A DNA stretch of 9,220 nucleotides, from the NCBI GenBank assembly GCA_014376425.1, contig JACMRO010000304.1:1-9220 (forward strand). The letters run 5' to 3'. Shown here one piece after another: positions 8,401 through 9,220 of this stretch. Below the pieces are notes generated by a model, which saw only the letters and a list, made by a program, of their open reading frames with translations, was not told the DNA's origin and did not search any database. A program made the position numbers and the translations under genes. Positions within the stretch are counted from its first letter, which is position 1; each line of letters opens with the position of its first letter. This DNA is from Rubritepida sp. (GTDB lineage Bacteria; Pseudomonadota; Alphaproteobacteria; Acetobacterales; Acetobacteraceae).

Positions 8401-9220
8401 ATGCCCGTCAACAACCGCATCGCCGCCATGGCGCCCGAGATCGCCGAATGGCGCCAGGCCATTCACGCCAACCCCGAGCTGGGCTTCGAGGAGCATGCGA
8501 CCTCCGCGATGGTGGCGGAGAAGCTGGCGAGCTGGGGCATCGAGGTGCATCGCGGCATTGCCGGCACCGGCCTGGTGGGCGTGCTGCGGAACGGCGATTC
8601 GGGCCGCAGCATCGGCCTGCGTGCGGACATGGACTGTCTGCCGATGACCGAGGAGACCGGTGCGCCGCATGCCTCGAAGACGCCTGGCCGGATGCACGCC
8701 TGCGGCCATGACGGCCACACCGCCATGCTGCTGGGTGCCGCCAAATACCTGGCCGAGACGCGCAATTTCGATGGCACCGTCAACTTCCTGTTCCAGCCGG
8801 CGGAGGAGGGCGGCGGCGGCGGCCGGGTGATGGTGGAGGAGGGGGTGTTCGACCGCTTCCCCTGCGACAGCGTCTACGGCATCCACAACGACCCGTCGCT
8901 GGAGCTGGGCCAGACCTCGATCGTCGCCGGGCCGATCCTGGCGGCGGCCGATCGTGTCTCGATCCACATCCGCGGCCTGGGCGGCCACGCGGCGCGGCCG
9001 CACATGGCCATCGACCCGGTGTTGGTCGGCGCGCAGCTGGTGGTGGCGCTGCAGTCCATCGTCTCCCGCCGCGTCGATCCGTTGGACAGCGTCGTCATCA
9101 GCCTGTGTCAGTTCAATGCCGGCAGCGCGTCCAACGTCATCCCGGAAACCGCGGACATCCACGGCACCATCCGCACCCTGAACAAGGACACCCGCGTGGC
9201 GGTGGAGGGCCACCTCAAGC
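8401..9220 (+). CDS. M20-family amidohydrolase (hippurate hydrolase/aminoacylase-like), 3' truncated by window
   Basis: The first 273 residues of a cytoplasmic metal-dependent amidohydrolase; the frame is open to the window end. The family cleaves N-acyl amino acids such as hippurate or related amides with a two-metal centre. Visible catalytic features are RADMD at 74-78, MHACGHDGHT with metal ligands C101 and H103, QPAEEG with catalytic E135 and metal ligand E136, and GIHNDP with H162. The lid or dimerisation domain begins near 184 and contains GLGGHAARPH (H196) and NAGSASNVIPETA. The last metal-binding histidine, expected near residue 360, is beyond the window. GGAG lies 7 bases before the ATG, and the WRQAIHANPELGFEE N-terminal motif supports this start. 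Residue 79 is Cys where Ala is usual (RADMDCLP), probably neutral. The exact substrate is not inferable. Its position across from glpK may be coincidence. Confidence 0.93.
   Translation, partial: MPVNNRIAAMAPEIAEWRQAIHANPELGFEEHATSAMVAEKLASWGIEVHRGIAGTGLVGVLRNGDSGRSIGLRADMDCLPMTEETGAPHASKTPGRMHACGHDGHTAMLLGAAKYLAETRNFDGTVNFLFQPAEEGGGGGRVMVEEGVFDRFPCDSVYGIHNDPSLELGQTSIVAGPILAAADRVSIHIRGLGGHAARPHMAIDPVLVGAQLVVALQSIVSRRVDPLDSVVISLCQFNAGSASNVIPETADIHGTIRTLNKDTRVAVEGHLK

Noticed and set aside
8809..8823. Five GGC repeats in the amidohydrolase gene, a possible slippage site
   Set aside because: They encode the glycine run after the catalytic QPAEE, which is a normal feature of this amidohydrolase group, so there is no reason to suspect phase variation.

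Overview
The window is high-GC bacterial chromosome with tightly packed genes. It most likely comes from an alphaproteobacterium, perhaps Rhodospirillales/Acetobacteraceae-like. That placement is inferred from the strong G/C third-position bias, the general amino-acid (Aap-type) ABC transporter, the hopanoid gene hpnH, and a hybrid histidine kinase of a type common in that group. No RNA gene, insertion sequence, CRISPR array, phage gene or other sign of recent transfer is visible. No gap between genes exceeds 90 bases.

Layout, left to right. Positions 2-2375 (+) carry the end of an amino-acid ABC transporter operon: the C-terminal part of one permease (aapQ-like), a complete second permease (aapM-like) and the ATPase (aapP-like). 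The substrate-binding protein gene and the start of aapQ should lie before the window. After a 77-base gap comes hpnH (2453-3610, +), a radical SAM enzyme of side-chained hopanoid synthesis. It converges on a large hybrid sensor kinase gene (6825-3646, -). The 35 bases between the two stop codons are almost entirely one perfect 13-bp G/C hairpin, placed to stop transcription from both sides. Upstream of the kinase on the same strand is glycerol kinase glpK (8345-6912, -). Divergent from glpK, 55 bases away, is an M20-family amidohydrolase (8401 to the window end, +), cut off at its 3' end.

The genes form separate functional units: amino-acid uptake, hopanoid lipid synthesis, signal transduction, glycerol catabolism and amide hydrolysis. 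They do not form one evident system. I found no convincing undescribed system. The points worth a second look are the compact convergent hairpin, the TTG start of the kinase, the orphan double-receiver kinase behind glpK, hpnH away from any visible hopanoid neighbour, and a shortened allosteric loop in GlpK.
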